64,000 nt of DNA from Flavobacteriales bacterium UBA5040 (GCA_002415135.1 DIBY01000001.1:279040-343039), one strand, 5' to 3'; numbered from the stretch's first letter, positions 52,254 to 61,443 are shown. The notes: generated by a model from the letters alone, not told the origin. Numbers and translations are program-made.

Positions 52254-54953
52254 ATGAGAAAAATATCTACCTTATTTGCTTTGTTTCTGGCCATTCTATC
52301 GTGGGCACAATCTTCCATTAGCGGAAAAATTTTAGACGAAGACGGCAAACCGATTCCAAGCGCAAGTGTTACGGTAGAAGAGCCCGGAAAAGATGCGATC
52401 ATCGCTTTTTCAATCACTAATGTAAAAGGAGAATACAAGGTGACCTTTACCACTCCTGAGCAAAATGTTGATTTAAAAATAAAAGCTTATAATCAGAAAC
52501 CTTCGCAAAAAGCAGTCAAAAACGAAGATCAAACGCAGAATTTCACTTTGCAATCTGATGCGACCGAAATTAAGGAAGTTAAGTTAAAAGCGAAGATGAT
52601 CACTAAAAGAGGTGATACTATTTCTTATGATATTAAAGCTTTTGAAAGCAAAGCCGACCGTACGCTTTCTGATGTTTTAAAGAAAATTCCTGGAATTGAT
52701 GTGAATAAAGATGGAACTGTTCTTTATCAAGGCGAACCAATCAATAAATTCTACGTTAATGGAAAAGATTTAATGGAAGGTGGTTACGGAACAATTAATA
52801 ATTCCTTACCAACAGGAGCTGTACAGAAAGTGGAAGTGATGGAAAATCACCAACCCGTGAAAATTCTTCAGGACAAAGTTCCCTCAGAAAATGCCGGATT
52901 AAACGTGATTCTTAAAAAATCGGTGACCATGACGGGTCGGGGAGAAGTAGGAGTTGGAATGGAACCTTTGCTCTGGAATGTGAAGTTAACTCCGATGTTC
53001 TTCGGACAAAAAAACCAATGGGTTTTAAATTATAAAACAAACAATAACGGAGAAAGCGTTGAGCGAGAAGGGAATTTATTGGCTTTCGGAAACCGTTTTG
53101 AAGGAAGAAGAGGACAATCCGCTGGAAACTATTGGTTGAGTGTAGATAAAGCAAGTGTTCCAAACGTTCCCGAAAAAAGATATTTAATGAACAACGTGCA
53201 TTTTTTCTCTGCCAATGTTTTAACAACGCCTTTTAAAAGTAAAGATTGGGAATTGAAAGCCAGTGCAAGTTATACCAATAACGCCATCGACAGAAATTCT
53301 ACTAGAGAAACCGTTTATGAACAAGACACGGATTTCTTTAAAACTGGTAAAATAATAACTAATGAGTCGAATAATCTGTACAGCAACGCCGCAAAAGGAG
53401 AAGTGATTATTACGAAAAACGCTAAGAAAGGATTCTTTAAAAATACCACGACCTGGAATGGTTTCTGGAACGAGGATCGTGGAAATACTTCTACCTTATA
53501 TAACATGGCCATTCCTGATCCAACATTGAAGGACATTTTTATTGATGAAGCTTTGGGAGCGCCAACCGGAATTATCAAAAACTCTTTAAGTACCATTATT
53601 CCCTGGAAAGAGAAGCTCGTTAATTTCATGAGTTACCTTTCTTATCAAAAAGACCGACAAACACTTTCTGCAGAATATGAAAACTTTATTGATCTTGGTT
53701 CTGGCTTCGATCGTTTTGACCAGCGAGTTTCGTCCACAACATTAATGGCGAATCATTCTGCTTCCGTAGGTTTTTCTTATAAACGATTAACGATTACGCC
53801 AGAAGTTGGTTTGAATCTATCATTTAATGATATGAATTCAAAATTGTATGCCGATGGAAATTTATTAGGGATCAGTTATCAGAACCGAATGAAATGGAAC
53901 GAAATAAATCCATACTCTCAGGTTGCTTTAAATTATAAAGGAAAAGCAATTAACGCAACAGTTAATTTGCCACTCAACATGTACGGTATTGATTATAAAG
54001 ATTTGCTTCGTAATAAAGATTCTGAAATCAACAGAACAGTTTTTGAACCTACTTTTTATGGAAGTTTTGATTTTGCTTCTTTCTGGAAATTATCTGCTTA
54101 TGGAGGATTAAATTATAATTTCGGAGATTTTGGTTCGGTGTACGATGGTTCAATTTTAATAAGTCCTAAATCATTAAATGCCCGAGACAGTAATCTTTTA
54201 CCGGAAAACAGAAATATTAATTCTTCTGCAAGATTGGAATATAGAAATCCACTGAATAATTTATTTTTTAATGCCCGTTACAGTTATAATGATGCAAAAA
54301 GAAATATCATTACGAAATCCCGTCCTTTCGCATCTGGTGCTTCAGCTGTGACTTTAGAATACATCGATAACAATTCTTATTCTCAAAGTGAAAGTGCTGA
54401 AATTGGAAAGTACTTTCCGAAGTTCAAAACTAATGCGTCTATAAATTTCAGCAACAGAGATTCTAATTCCTACAGTATTTTAGTGGATCAAAATAACGTT
54501 GATAATTATATTGAAAGCATCAACAACAGTCAGAGTTTAGCCTTTAAGTTCAACAATACTTATTTTTCATGGATGAGTTTGGATTACAATATCTCATTAA
54601 ACTGGAATAAAAACAGCGACGATTACAGAAATAATGTGAACAAATATTCTGGTTGGAATCACAATTTAAATTTATTCCTTTATCCAATTGAAAATCACAC
54701 CATCGGTTTGGTTTGGGACGATGTTACGACTTCGCAAGGCGCAATCAATCTTCGCAACTCTTTCTACGATCTTTCTTATCAGTATACCTGGGCTAAAAAG
54801 AAAATCGATTTTGAGATCAAATGGTTAAATATTGGCAACAAAAAATTGTACGAAACCATCAGTTATAATACCACCTATTTCTCAACTACCAGAAACAGCA
54901 TTGAGATTAGACCAAGTCAGGTGATGTTTACCGTTAAATTTAATTTTAAATAG
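52254..54953 (+). CDS. TonB-dependent receptor-like outer-membrane protein
   Basis: This 899-residue protein has a signal peptide (residues 1-18), an N-terminal carboxypeptidase regulatory-like domain (about 22-110, SGKILDEDGKPIPSASV), a plug-like segment (LSDVLKKIPGIDVNKDGTV, then NKFYVNGKDLMEGGYG), and a long beta-barrel region. It is the CarboxypepD_reg/plug/barrel type found next to GLPGLI genes in Flavobacteriia. It has no recognisable TonB box, so the term receptor is tentative. A GLPGLI gene follows at 55652 after one convergent DinB gene. Confidence 0.85.
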   Translation: MRKISTLFALFLAILSWAQSSISGKILDEDGKPIPSASVTVEEPGKDAIIAFSITNVKGEYKVTFTTPEQNVDLKIKAYNQKPSQKAVKNEDQTQNFTLQSDATEIKEVKLKAKMITKRGDTISYDIKAFESKADRTLSDVLKKIPGIDVNKDGTVLYQGEPINKFYVNGKDLMEGGYGTINNSLPTGAVQKVEVMENHQPVKILQDKVPSENAGLNVILKKSVTMTGRGEVGVGMEPLLWNVKLTPMFFGQKNQWVLNYKTNNNGESVEREGNLLAFGNRFEGRRGQSAGNYWLSVDKASVPNVPEKRYLMNNVHFFSANVLTTPFKSKDWELKASASYTNNAIDRNSTRETVYEQDTDFFKTGKIITNESNNLYSNAAKGEVIITKNAKKGFFKNTTTWNGFWNEDRGNTSTLYNMAIPDPTLKDIFIDEALGAPTGIIKNSLSTIIPWKEKLVNFMSYLSYQKDRQTLSAEYENFIDLGSGFDRFDQRVSSTTLMANHSASVGFSYKRLTITPEVGLNLSFNDMNSKLYADGNLLGISYQNRMKWNEINPYSQVALNYKGKAINATVNLPLNMYGIDYKDLLRNKDSEINRTVFEPTFYGSFDFASFWKLSAYGGLNYNFGDFGSVYDGSILISPKSLNARDSNLLPENRNINSSARLEYRNPLNNLFFNARYSYNDAKRNIITKSRPFASGASAVTLEYIDNNSYSQSESAEIGKYFPKFKTNASINFSNRDSNSYSILVDQNNVDNYIESINNSQSLAFKFNNTYFSWMSLDYNISLNWNKNSDDYRNNVNKYSGWNHNLNLFLYPIENHTIGLVWDDVTTSQGAINLRNSFYDLSYQYTWAKKKIDFEIKWLNIGNKKLYETISYNTTYFSTTRNSIEIRPSQVMFTVKFNFK

Positions 54954-54976
54954 ACAGATTTTAAAACTTTGATAAA

Positions 54977-55008
54977 AAATCCCATCTTGTTTACGCAGGA
55001 TGGGATTT
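54977..55008. terminator. Bidirectional rho-independent terminator
   Basis: The stem AAATCCCATC/GATGGGATTT with a 12-base loop, flanked by an A-run and T-rich sequence, lies between the receptor gene and the convergent DinB gene. Confidence 0.8.
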
Positions 55009-55031
55009 CTCCTTATTTGAATTTAAAGTTT

Positions 55032-55529
55032 TTAGAAGTTTTCAACATCTGCACTTGGCCCGTAACTTCCAGGAACTGGAATATCGTTTAATCGATAGTA
55101 AACTCCGAGTTGAGCACGGTGATGAGTGATTTGATTTAAGGCATGCCTGATTGCTTCATATTTGTTAAAATCAGCAATCACATGTTCGCCCATATTCATG
55201 CTCCACCTTCCTTCCAGATCTTCTTCTTTCATATTTTCAAACGTAGTCAGACTTTTTTTATAATCTTCCTCAAATTTTTCCTGAAGTTCTACCTTTGTGT
55301 TGAGGTAGGTGGGTTGGTAATCTCCAGCTGCAAAATCGAGTTTCTCCGTAGTCATCATATAATCCGGCCAACCGAAAATTTCTGCGAGATGAGTGGCGAG
55401 TGCCATCATTTTCATGCTCTTTTCATGAGGGCGATATTCATTTTGTTCGTCTGAGTAAACTTCCAGAAATTTTTTGGTCGTTTCGTATTCCTGATTAAAC
55501 TCTTTTCTAAGGTTAAGTACGGTTTCCAT
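55032..55529 (-). CDS. DinB family protein
   Basis: This 165-residue four-helix DinB-fold protein has putative metal-binding His residues in LATHLAEIF (His about 48) and HALNQITHHRAQLGVYYR (two His about 134-138), the same triad used by thiol S-transferases of the family. Many bacterial DinB proteins are bacillithiol or mycothiol transferases. Bacteroidota can make bacillithiol, so a thiol transferase is possible but untested here. It is a single gene, convergent to the receptor gene. Confidence 0.85.
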   Translation of the reverse strand: METVLNLRKEFNQEYETTKKFLEVYSDEQNEYRPHEKSMKMMALATHLAEIFGWPDYMMTTEKLDFAAGDYQPTYLNTKVELQEKFEEDYKKSLTTFENMKEEDLEGRWSMNMGEHVIADFNKYEAIRHALNQITHHRAQLGVYYRLNDIPVPGSYGPSADVENF

Positions 55530-55651
55530 ATTTTTTGTTTTAGTAAAGGTAATAGGCTGATGCTGATTTTTATCTTAAACGAATATTAAAATATTCATAA
55601 AAAACTGTAACAAAATGGGTAACACGCTAACTAATAGATTAAATAAATAAT

Positions 55652-56533
55652 ATGAAAAAGATATTCACCCTCGTTGCAGTAAGCGTATTCTTTGCTCTAA
55701 ACGCGCAGCAAACCGCGAACAGATTCTTTTATGAATTAACTTTTAAGCCGAAGAAAGACTCAGCAAAACTTGAGAAAGTAATGACCGTTTTAGATATTTC
55801 TAAAGACAAATCGATTTATCAGGATTACACTGGTATAGCGCAGGATTCTATTATCGTAGCTGCCGTGAAAAAAATGGAAACATCCGGCGTTTTCGTTGAT
55901 ATTATGAAAATGGTCAAAATGCCGAAATTTGCTTATAAAGTGACCAAGGCTTATCCAGCAATGAAAGAAACTTATGTTGACAGGATCAGCAATAAATATT
56001 TTGGATATGAAGACGATTTAAAATTTAATTGGAATATCCTTTCTACCAAAGAAAAAGTAGGAGAGTACAATACTCAAAAAGCAACTACAGAATATGGCGG
56101 TAGAAAATGGACGGCTTGGTTTTCCTCAGATTTACCATTTGCCGACGGACCTTACCGATTTTACGGACTTCCTGGGTTGATCGTAAAGATCGAAGATGAG
56201 GGCAAAAATTATTCTTGGGAACTGAAAGGAAATAAGAAGATTGAAAATTATTCTGAACTGACAGAAGGCGAAAAAATGCTCGAAAAATACGGAATGAGTT
56301 CCGCTGTAAACATCATTTCAAAAGATAAGTTTGAAAAATCATTTGATAATTTTAAAGCAGATCCTTTAGCAGAAGCAAGACCGTATATGACTCCTGAAAA
56401 CATGAGCAGAAAAATGCCGGGAAGCGACGTTACCATGGGAGAATATCTTAAAAACCAGGAAAAAATGGCGAAAGATTTCTTTAACGCAAACAATAATCCT
56501 ATCGAGATTCCCTCTGCAAAAGCAAAAAAATAA
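55652..56533 (+). CDS. GLPGLI family protein
   Basis: This 293-residue exported protein carries the family signature FYGLPGLIVKIEDE (about residues 170-185) after a signal peptide (ends LNAQ). The family (TIGR01200-type) is confined to Bacteroidota and has no known function. Members frequently neighbour TonB-receptor-like genes, as here. The chain is otherwise a beta-rich soluble domain with a lysine-rich helical C-terminus. It ends at a strong terminator. Confidence 0.92.
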   Translation: MKKIFTLVAVSVFFALNAQQTANRFFYELTFKPKKDSAKLEKVMTVLDISKDKSIYQDYTGIAQDSIIVAAVKKMETSGVFVDIMKMVKMPKFAYKVTKAYPAMKETYVDRISNKYFGYEDDLKFNWNILSTKEKVGEYNTQKATTEYGGRKWTAWFSSDLPFADGPYRFYGLPGLIVKIEDEGKNYSWELKGNKKIENYSELTEGEKMLEKYGMSSAVNIISKDKFEKSFDNFKADPLAEARPYMTPENMSRKMPGSDVTMGEYLKNQEKMAKDFFNANNNPIEIPSAKAKK

Positions 56534-56560
56534 CATTCATTACTACTAAGTTATATTTTG

Positions 56561-56597
56561 AAACCTCGAAACAATTTTTTGTTTTGGGGTTTTTTTA
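56561..56597 (+). terminator. Rho-independent terminator of the GLPGLI gene
   Basis: A 13-bp stem (56561-56573 with 56580-56592, two G-T pairs) around a 6-base loop is followed by a T-run. Confidence 0.75.
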
Positions 56598-56649
56598 TAA
56601 TTGTACTCAATTCATCGCAATTCCTTATTTAGATTTAATTTAAATAACG

Positions 56650-56657
56650 TACATTTG
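56650..56657 (+). promoter_or_regulatory. Promoter -7 box of the feo operon
   Basis: TACATTTG fits TAnnTTTG. The transcript would begin about 56662, so the frame's first ATG at 56601 cannot be used and FeoA must start downstream, at TTG 56676. No clear -33 TTG. A Fur box was not recognised by eye. Confidence 0.6.
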
Positions 56658-56675
56658 CGGTTCAAAATTTTAGTA

Positions 56676-56930
56676 TTGAAAGGAGATAAATCAAATAAGT
56701 TATGCTGTTTTCCCAGAAATAAATCGGGGAAGATTTTGGGTTATGAAAATGACGACCTCAGAATGCCCAATAAAATTATTGAAATGGGTCTGCTCCCAGA
56801 AACGGTTTTCAAGATCCTGTATCAGGCGCCCTTCAAAGGGCCAATGTATATAGAGTTTGGTGACGAAAAAAGCAGAATTGCCCTTCGCGAAGAAGAAGCG
56901 CAGTTTATCATCGTGGAAACTTTAGCTTAA
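56676..56930 (+). CDS. feoA: FeoA, ferrous iron transport accessory protein (TTG start)
   Basis: This 84-residue SH3-fold protein assists FeoB. The chain reads KGDKSNKLCCFPRNKSG, then IEMGLLPETVFKILYQAPFKGPMYIE and RIALREEEAQFIIVE, a good FeoA pattern. Start choice: the frame is open back to an ATG at 56601, but a promoter box at 56650-56657 lies inside that extension, and the N-terminal 25 residues are not family-like. The TTG at 56676 preceded by an A/T-rich leader is therefore preferred. FeoB starts 38 nt downstream. Confidence 0.88.
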   Translation: MKGDKSNKLCCFPRNKSGKILGYENDDLRMPNKIIEMGLLPETVFKILYQAPFKGPMYIEFGDEKSRIALREEEAQFIIVETLA

Positions 56931-56968
56931 AGGATCCCGATACAATTTCAAATTAGATCGAGCGAAGA

Positions 56969-59002
56969 ATGAACACTTCAAACAAGAAACAAATCCTTTT
57001 GGTAGGAAATCCCAATGTAGGGAAATCTACCGTCTTTAATTTACTTTGTAACAAAAAGCAAAAGACCGGAAATTACGCCGGAGTTACCGTAGCGAGCCAT
57101 TCTGGGAATTATGATTTCCAAGGCGAGAACGTAGAAGTAATCGATTTACCAGGTTCATACAGTATTTACCCGAGTTCCGAAGATGAAGCTATTTTATCAA
57201 AATTTTTGGTCGATGAGCAAAAGAATTATTCGGGAGTCGTTTATATTTTAGAAGCATTAAGCATTAAAAGGGGCTTGCTTCTCTTTCAGCAAATTCAGGA
57301 TTTAGGAATTCCGATCTTATTAGTGGTTAATCAAATTGATCAAGCCGAAAGACGTGGGATCAATATCGATATTGAACAGCTTTCCAAAGAATTAAACGTT
57401 ACCGTTCTGCAGGCCAATGCCAAAGAAAATGAAGGTATTGAAGAATTAAGAACTGAAATTCAAAAGGGCAATTTTACCAGATCCGAAACGGTTTCTTTCG
57501 ATATTCCAACCGAACACAAAGGTTTGGTTTTTAAAATTTTAGCCGAAACAAAAGAAGAAAATCAATATAAAGTCTGGACCTTACTTTCTTCAGATACTTA
57601 TTTAGGAAAACTGGAATCTGTTAAAGAGCAGTTGAATAATGATGAGGTTAAATGTTTGGTTCCTAAAAGATTACAGACGCAAGAAACGATCAGGCGTTAT
57701 CAGGAAATTGATAAAATAATTTCTAAAGTTCTATCTAAAAGACCACAGTTCAAAGAGCTGTTAACAGAAAAGCTGGACAAAGTTTTAGTTCATAAATTCT
57801 GGGGCTATTTCATTTTTGGGTTGATTTTATTAATCATCTTCCAAAGTGTTTTCTTTTTGGCAGAGTATCCGATGAACTGGATCTCAGATTTTTTCCTCTG
57901 GTTATCAGGATTTGCTAATCAGCATCTTCCGGCAGGACCAATCAATTCACTCATCGCAAACGGAATTATTCCAGGTATTGGTGGGATCATGGTTTTCGCA
58001 CCGCAGATCGGGATCTTACTTTATTTCCTTTATCTCCTCGAAGATTCAGGATATATGGCGAGAGTGATTTTTTTAATGGACAGGTTTCTTCGTCCATTTG
58101 GATTAAACGGTAAAAGTATTGTACCGCTGGTTTCAGGAACCGCTTGTGCCATTCCTGCAATTATGTCCACTCGAAATATTGAGAACGTTAAAGAAAGGTT
58201 GATCACCATTTTAGTAACGCCGTTTATGACCTGTTCTGCAAGACTTCCGGTTTACAGTATCATCATTGGATTAATCATTCCCAATGAATATTTTATTGGA
58301 ATCAGTTATAAAGCGATCGCCCTGATGGCGATGTATTTCCTCGGATTTTTCACTTCGTTAATGGCTTCTTTAATTCTTAAAAAAATTATTAAAAGCAACG
58401 CAAAATCATTCCTGGTAATGGATTTGCCATCGTACAAAATACCGCTGTTCGGGTATGATTTTAAAATCGTGCTCGGGAAAGTTTGGGAATTTATTACTGG
58501 AGCGGGTAAGATTATTTTCTTGTTCAGTATCGTGATCTGGTTTTTCTCCTATATTGGACCCACCCAAAATAAGGAAGAATTTGTCGCAACTGACGTAAAA
58601 TTAGAGCAGTCTTATCTCGCAAAAATGGGAAAATCAATTGAACCCGCAATTGCACCACTCGGTTATGACTGGAAAATGGGAGTCGGAATTTTAACGAGTT
58701 TTGTGGCGAGGGAAGTATTTGTAGGAACCATGTCAACCTTGTACAGTTTAGATGACGAAGCACCAGAAGGTAAGATCATCGATAAAATGCGGGCAGATAA
58801 AAAACCAAACGGAGAACCTGTTTATAGTTTTGCAACCGGAATTTCAATCTTATTCTTTTATGCTTTTGCCATGCAATGTGTTTCAACTTTGGCCGTTGTA
58901 TATAGAGAAACCAAATCCTGGAAATGGACGATGGCACAACTCGTCGGAATGTCGGGCTTGGCTTATGTTGCCTCTTTAATTGTCTATCAAATTTTAAAAT
59001 AA
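56969..59002 (+). CDS. feoB: FeoB, ferrous iron transporter GTPase
   Basis: This 677-residue inner-membrane protein imports Fe2+. The N-terminal G-protein domain shows GNPNVGKST (G1), YAGVTVAS (G2-like), DLPGSYS (G3) and NQIDQAE (G4, N-Q-I-D). It then has a GDI-like helical region and eight or more membrane helices with two Gate motifs (MVFAPQIGILLYF, and VPLVSGTACAIPAIMSTR). ERLITILVTPFMTCSARLPVY is the family core block. Its stop overlaps the next small gene by one base, so they are coupled. Confidence 0.95.
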   Translation: MNTSNKKQILLVGNPNVGKSTVFNLLCNKKQKTGNYAGVTVASHSGNYDFQGENVEVIDLPGSYSIYPSSEDEAILSKFLVDEQKNYSGVVYILEALSIKRGLLLFQQIQDLGIPILLVVNQIDQAERRGINIDIEQLSKELNVTVLQANAKENEGIEELRTEIQKGNFTRSETVSFDIPTEHKGLVFKILAETKEENQYKVWTLLSSDTYLGKLESVKEQLNNDEVKCLVPKRLQTQETIRRYQEIDKIISKVLSKRPQFKELLTEKLDKVLVHKFWGYFIFGLILLIIFQSVFFLAEYPMNWISDFFLWLSGFANQHLPAGPINSLIANGIIPGIGGIMVFAPQIGILLYFLYLLEDSGYMARVIFLMDRFLRPFGLNGKSIVPLVSGTACAIPAIMSTRNIENVKERLITILVTPFMTCSARLPVYSIIIGLIIPNEYFIGISYKAIALMAMYFLGFFTSLMASLILKKIIKSNAKSFLVMDLPSYKIPLFGYDFKIVLGKVWEFITGAGKIIFLFSIVIWFFSYIGPTQNKEEFVATDVKLEQSYLAKMGKSIEPAIAPLGYDWKMGVGILTSFVAREVFVGTMSTLYSLDDEAPEGKIIDKMRADKKPNGEPVYSFATGISILFFYAFAMQCVSTLAVVYRETKSWKWTMAQLVGMSGLAYVASLIVYQILK

Positions 59003-59154
59003 TGGAGGAATCACTTATTTTTCAGTACGTCATTATCGCGGTGATCGTCTTGATCGCAGGTTATTCTTTATTTAAAATCATTGTAAGAAACTTCTCCTCA
59101 AAGAAACCGAAAAAAGGAGAGTTCGGCTGTGATCAGGAATGTGGCGGACATTAA
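59002..59154 (+). CDS. FeoB-associated Cys-tailed small membrane protein, copy 1
   Basis: This 50-residue protein starts at the ATG at 59002, which shares its first base with the feoB stop codon. One membrane helix (about 8-25, YVIIAVIVLIAGYSLF) is followed by a basic segment (RNFSSKKPKKGEF) and a Cys pair in GCDQECGGH. FeoB-associated Cys-rich membrane proteins of this type are found after feoB in many bacteria and may bind metal. A longer frame from 58924 overlaps feoB and is not real. Confidence 0.82.
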   Translation: MEESLIFQYVIIAVIVLIAGYSLFKIIVRNFSSKKPKKGEFGCDQECGGH

Positions 59155-59209
59155 TCTGAGCTTTTGACATTCCTTCTTTATCGATATTAATTTTCTTAAC
59201 ATTAAGATT

Positions 59210-59359
59210 ATGAATCCCTTACTATTTCAATACATCATCATTGCACTCATTTTACTCGTTGCTGGTTATTACCTTTTTAGAATAATTCGTAAAAATATTT
59301 CTTTAAAGAAATTTAAAAAAAGTGATTCGAGTTGTGATAAGGATTGCGGCTGCTCTTAA
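59210..59359 (+). CDS. FeoB-associated Cys-tailed small membrane protein, copy 2
   Basis: This 49-residue paralogue of the 59002 protein starts at the ATG at 59210. It has the same plan: NPLLFQYIIIALILLVAGYY, a basic stretch (RKNISLKKFKKSD) and a Cys-rich tail (SSCDKDCGCS, three Cys). The pair are tandem copies, 55 nt apart, and the second carries an extra Cys. It is too short for usual ORF cut-offs. Confidence 0.75.
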   Translation: MNPLLFQYIIIALILLVAGYYLFRIIRKNISLKKFKKSDSSCDKDCGCS

Positions 59360-59404
59360 AAATTTCCTTTCAAAATCGCATTACAAAATCCCAGTGGTTA
59401 AAAT

Positions 59405-59433
59405 TTGCGTTTGACCTAATTTCCGTATTTTTG
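59405..59433 (+). promoter_or_regulatory. Promoter of the phosphoglucosamine mutase gene
   Basis: A TTG (59405-59407) is separated by 18 bp from TATTTTTG (59426-59433), a full match to TTG-N17-23-TAnnTTTG. The ATG is 28 nt downstream. Confidence 0.75.
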
Positions 59434-59461
59434 CACCAATTATTATTTAATAAAAAATTCT

Positions 59462-60844
59462 ATGGCTTTAATAAAATCTATTTCAGGAATCCGCGGAACC
59501 ATCGGTGGTAAAGTTGATGAAAACCTAACACCTCTTGATGTGGTGAAATTCACTTCCGCATTTGGAACCTGGCTTCAGAATAATAAAAATAAAAAAGATT
59601 TAACACTTGTCGTTGGCCGTGATGCCCGTATTTCCGGCTCAATGGTCAATTCATTGGTAACTGCAACTTTGCAGGGTCTTGGGATTCATGTGGTTGATTT
59701 GGGACTTTCTACAACGCCAACGGTAGAAGTGATGGTTCCTGAATTGAATGCAGATGGTGGAATTATCTTAACCGCTTCTCACAATCCAAAACAATGGAAT
59801 GCTTTAAAATTATTAAATGAGAAAGGCGAATTCATTACCGGTGAAAATGGCACTGAAGTTTTAGCTCTGGCAGAAAGTCAGGATTTCGATTACGCTGAAG
59901 TTGATGATTTAGGAAAGTACGAAATCCGAAATGACGGATTTGATATTCATATTCAAAAGATCTTGGATTTGCCAATGGTTGATGCAGAAGCCATTAAAGC
60001 CAAGAAATTTAAAGTCGTCGTTGACGCCGTGAATTCAACGGGCGGAATTGCTATTCCGCAATTGTTGGAAGAATTAGGTTGTGAGGTTGTGAAACTATAT
60101 TGTGAACCGAACGGTCATTTTCCACACAATCCAGAACCTTTGAAAGAACATTTAGGTGACATTTGCGAACTCATGAAAACCGAGAAAGCTGATGTTGGAA
60201 TCGTAGTTGATCCTGATGTTGACCGTTTGGCTTTGGTTGATGAAAACGGTGAACTTTTCGGTGAAGAATATACTTTGGTTGCCGTGGCTGATTATCTTTT
60301 GAGACACCAAAAAGGAACGGCGATCTCTAACCTTTCTTCGAGTCGTGCATTAAGAGATGTTGCCCGTAATTTAGGTTCTGAATATTTCGCCAGTGCCGTT
60401 GGAGAAGTAAACGTCGTCACTTTAATGAAAGAAAAGAATGCCGTTATTGGTGGCGAAGGGAATGGTGGAATCATCTATCCTGAACTTCATTATGGTCGCG
60501 ATTCTTTGGTTGGTGTTGCTTTATTTTTAACGCATTTGGCGAAAGAAAATAAAACTGTTTCTGAACTCAGAGCAACTTACCCAAGTTATTTCATGGGTAA
60601 AAAGAAAATTGAATTGACGCCTGATATTGATGTTGATTCGCTTTTAACTAAAATGGAAAAAGAGTATCAAACAGAAGATATTTCTACCATCGACGGCGTA
60701 AAAATAGATTTTGAAAACAACTGGGTTCATTTAAGAAAGTCAAATACAGAACCGATTATTAGAATTTACACCGAAGCGTTTTCTCAAGAAGAAGCTGACC
60801 GTCTTGGAGATCAAATGATTGAAAAAATAAGAAGTTTGATTTAA
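59462..60844 (+). CDS. glmM: Phosphoglucosamine mutase
   Basis: This 460-residue alpha-D-phosphohexomutase converts glucosamine 6-phosphate to the 1-phosphate on the route to UDP-GlcNAc. The phosphoserine loop is LTASHNPKQWNALK with S106. The metal loop is DPDVDRLALVDENG, the sugar-binding loop GGEGNGGIIYPELHYGRDS, and the phosphate-binding loop SNTEPIIRIYTEA. GISGIRGT-like start (SISGIRGTIGG) is typical of the Bacteroidota group. Specificity for glucosamine rather than glucose or mannose is inferred from family similarity. Confidence 0.9.
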   Translation: MALIKSISGIRGTIGGKVDENLTPLDVVKFTSAFGTWLQNNKNKKDLTLVVGRDARISGSMVNSLVTATLQGLGIHVVDLGLSTTPTVEVMVPELNADGGIILTASHNPKQWNALKLLNEKGEFITGENGTEVLALAESQDFDYAEVDDLGKYEIRNDGFDIHIQKILDLPMVDAEAIKAKKFKVVVDAVNSTGGIAIPQLLEELGCEVVKLYCEPNGHFPHNPEPLKEHLGDICELMKTEKADVGIVVDPDVDRLALVDENGELFGEEYTLVAVADYLLRHQKGTAISNLSSSRALRDVARNLGSEYFASAVGEVNVVTLMKEKNAVIGGEGNGGIIYPELHYGRDSLVGVALFLTHLAKENKTVSELRATYPSYFMGKKKIELTPDIDVDSLLTKMEKEYQTEDISTIDGVKIDFENNWVHLRKSNTEPIIRIYTEAFSQEEADRLGDQMIEKIRSLI

Positions 60845-60878
60845 ATAGAATTAAGTAACTTTAATTTAAATTTGAGCG

Positions 60879-61097
60879 ATGACCATTACCATAAATCCAA
60901 AAAACAAAAAAGAATCCGAAAAGATAAAAGCGATCCTTAAAGCGATTGAGGTCGATTTCGAGGAGGATACTGTAGAAAATGATTGGTGGAATGAACTTTC
61001 AGACTCTGAAAAAAATTCTATCGAAATGGGCTTGAAAGATGTCGAAGAAGGAAGAGTAATTTCACACGAAGAAGTTATGAAATCTTTTGGAAGATGA
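60879..61097 (+). CDS. RelB-like antitoxin
   Basis: This 72-residue protein has a helical N-terminus (INPKNKKESEKIKAILKAI) and a C-terminal motif typical of antitoxins paired with RelE/ParE toxins: NELSDSEKNSIEMGLKDVEEGRVISHEEVM (Asp/Glu-rich with G-x-x-D). It overlaps the toxin start by ATGA (61094-61097). A TAAATTTG box (60867-60874) lies only 4 nt before the ATG, so the transcript may be almost leaderless. Confidence 0.8.
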   Translation: MTITINPKNKKESEKIKAILKAIEVDFEEDTVENDWWNELSDSEKNSIEMGLKDVEEGRVISHEEVMKSFGR

Positions 61098-61390
61098 AAA
61101 AAGTAAGTTGGTCTATTAAAGCCCAAAAAGAATTAAATGAGGTTTATGATTACTGGAATCATCACAATAAATCTAATGTATACTCAGAAAAAATTCTTGA
61201 TGAGACTTTTAGAATTATAAATTTAGTAAGATCACAAAGTTATATTGGTGAGGAAAGTAAAATTAAAAAAATTAGAAGAGTTTTAATTTTAGAGAATTTT
61301 TCTCTTTTCTATAAAGTAAGGAATGATGAAATTAAAGTCTTATCATTCTTTGATAACAGACGGGATCCAGGAAACTTAAAAATTGATTAA
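61094..61390 (+). CDS. RelE/ParE family toxin
   Basis: This 98-residue protein has the RelE/ParE fold pattern: VSWSIKAQKELNEVYDYWNHHN, then YSEKILDETFRIINLVRSQ, VLILENFSLFYKVRNDEIKVLSFFDNRRDP (the C-terminal F-x-x-R/N-R region). ParE-like toxins inhibit gyrase and RelE-like toxins cleave mRNA; motif similarity does not decide which. It is coupled to the antitoxin by a 4-nt overlap. Confidence 0.85.
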   Translation: MKKVSWSIKAQKELNEVYDYWNHHNKSNVYSEKILDETFRIINLVRSQSYIGEESKIKKIRRVLILENFSLFYKVRNDEIKVLSFFDNRRDPGNLKID

Positions 61391-61443
61391 AAAACTTTTT
61401 CATATCTAATTTTGATTTAGGTAGAGAAAAAAACAAAAATATA

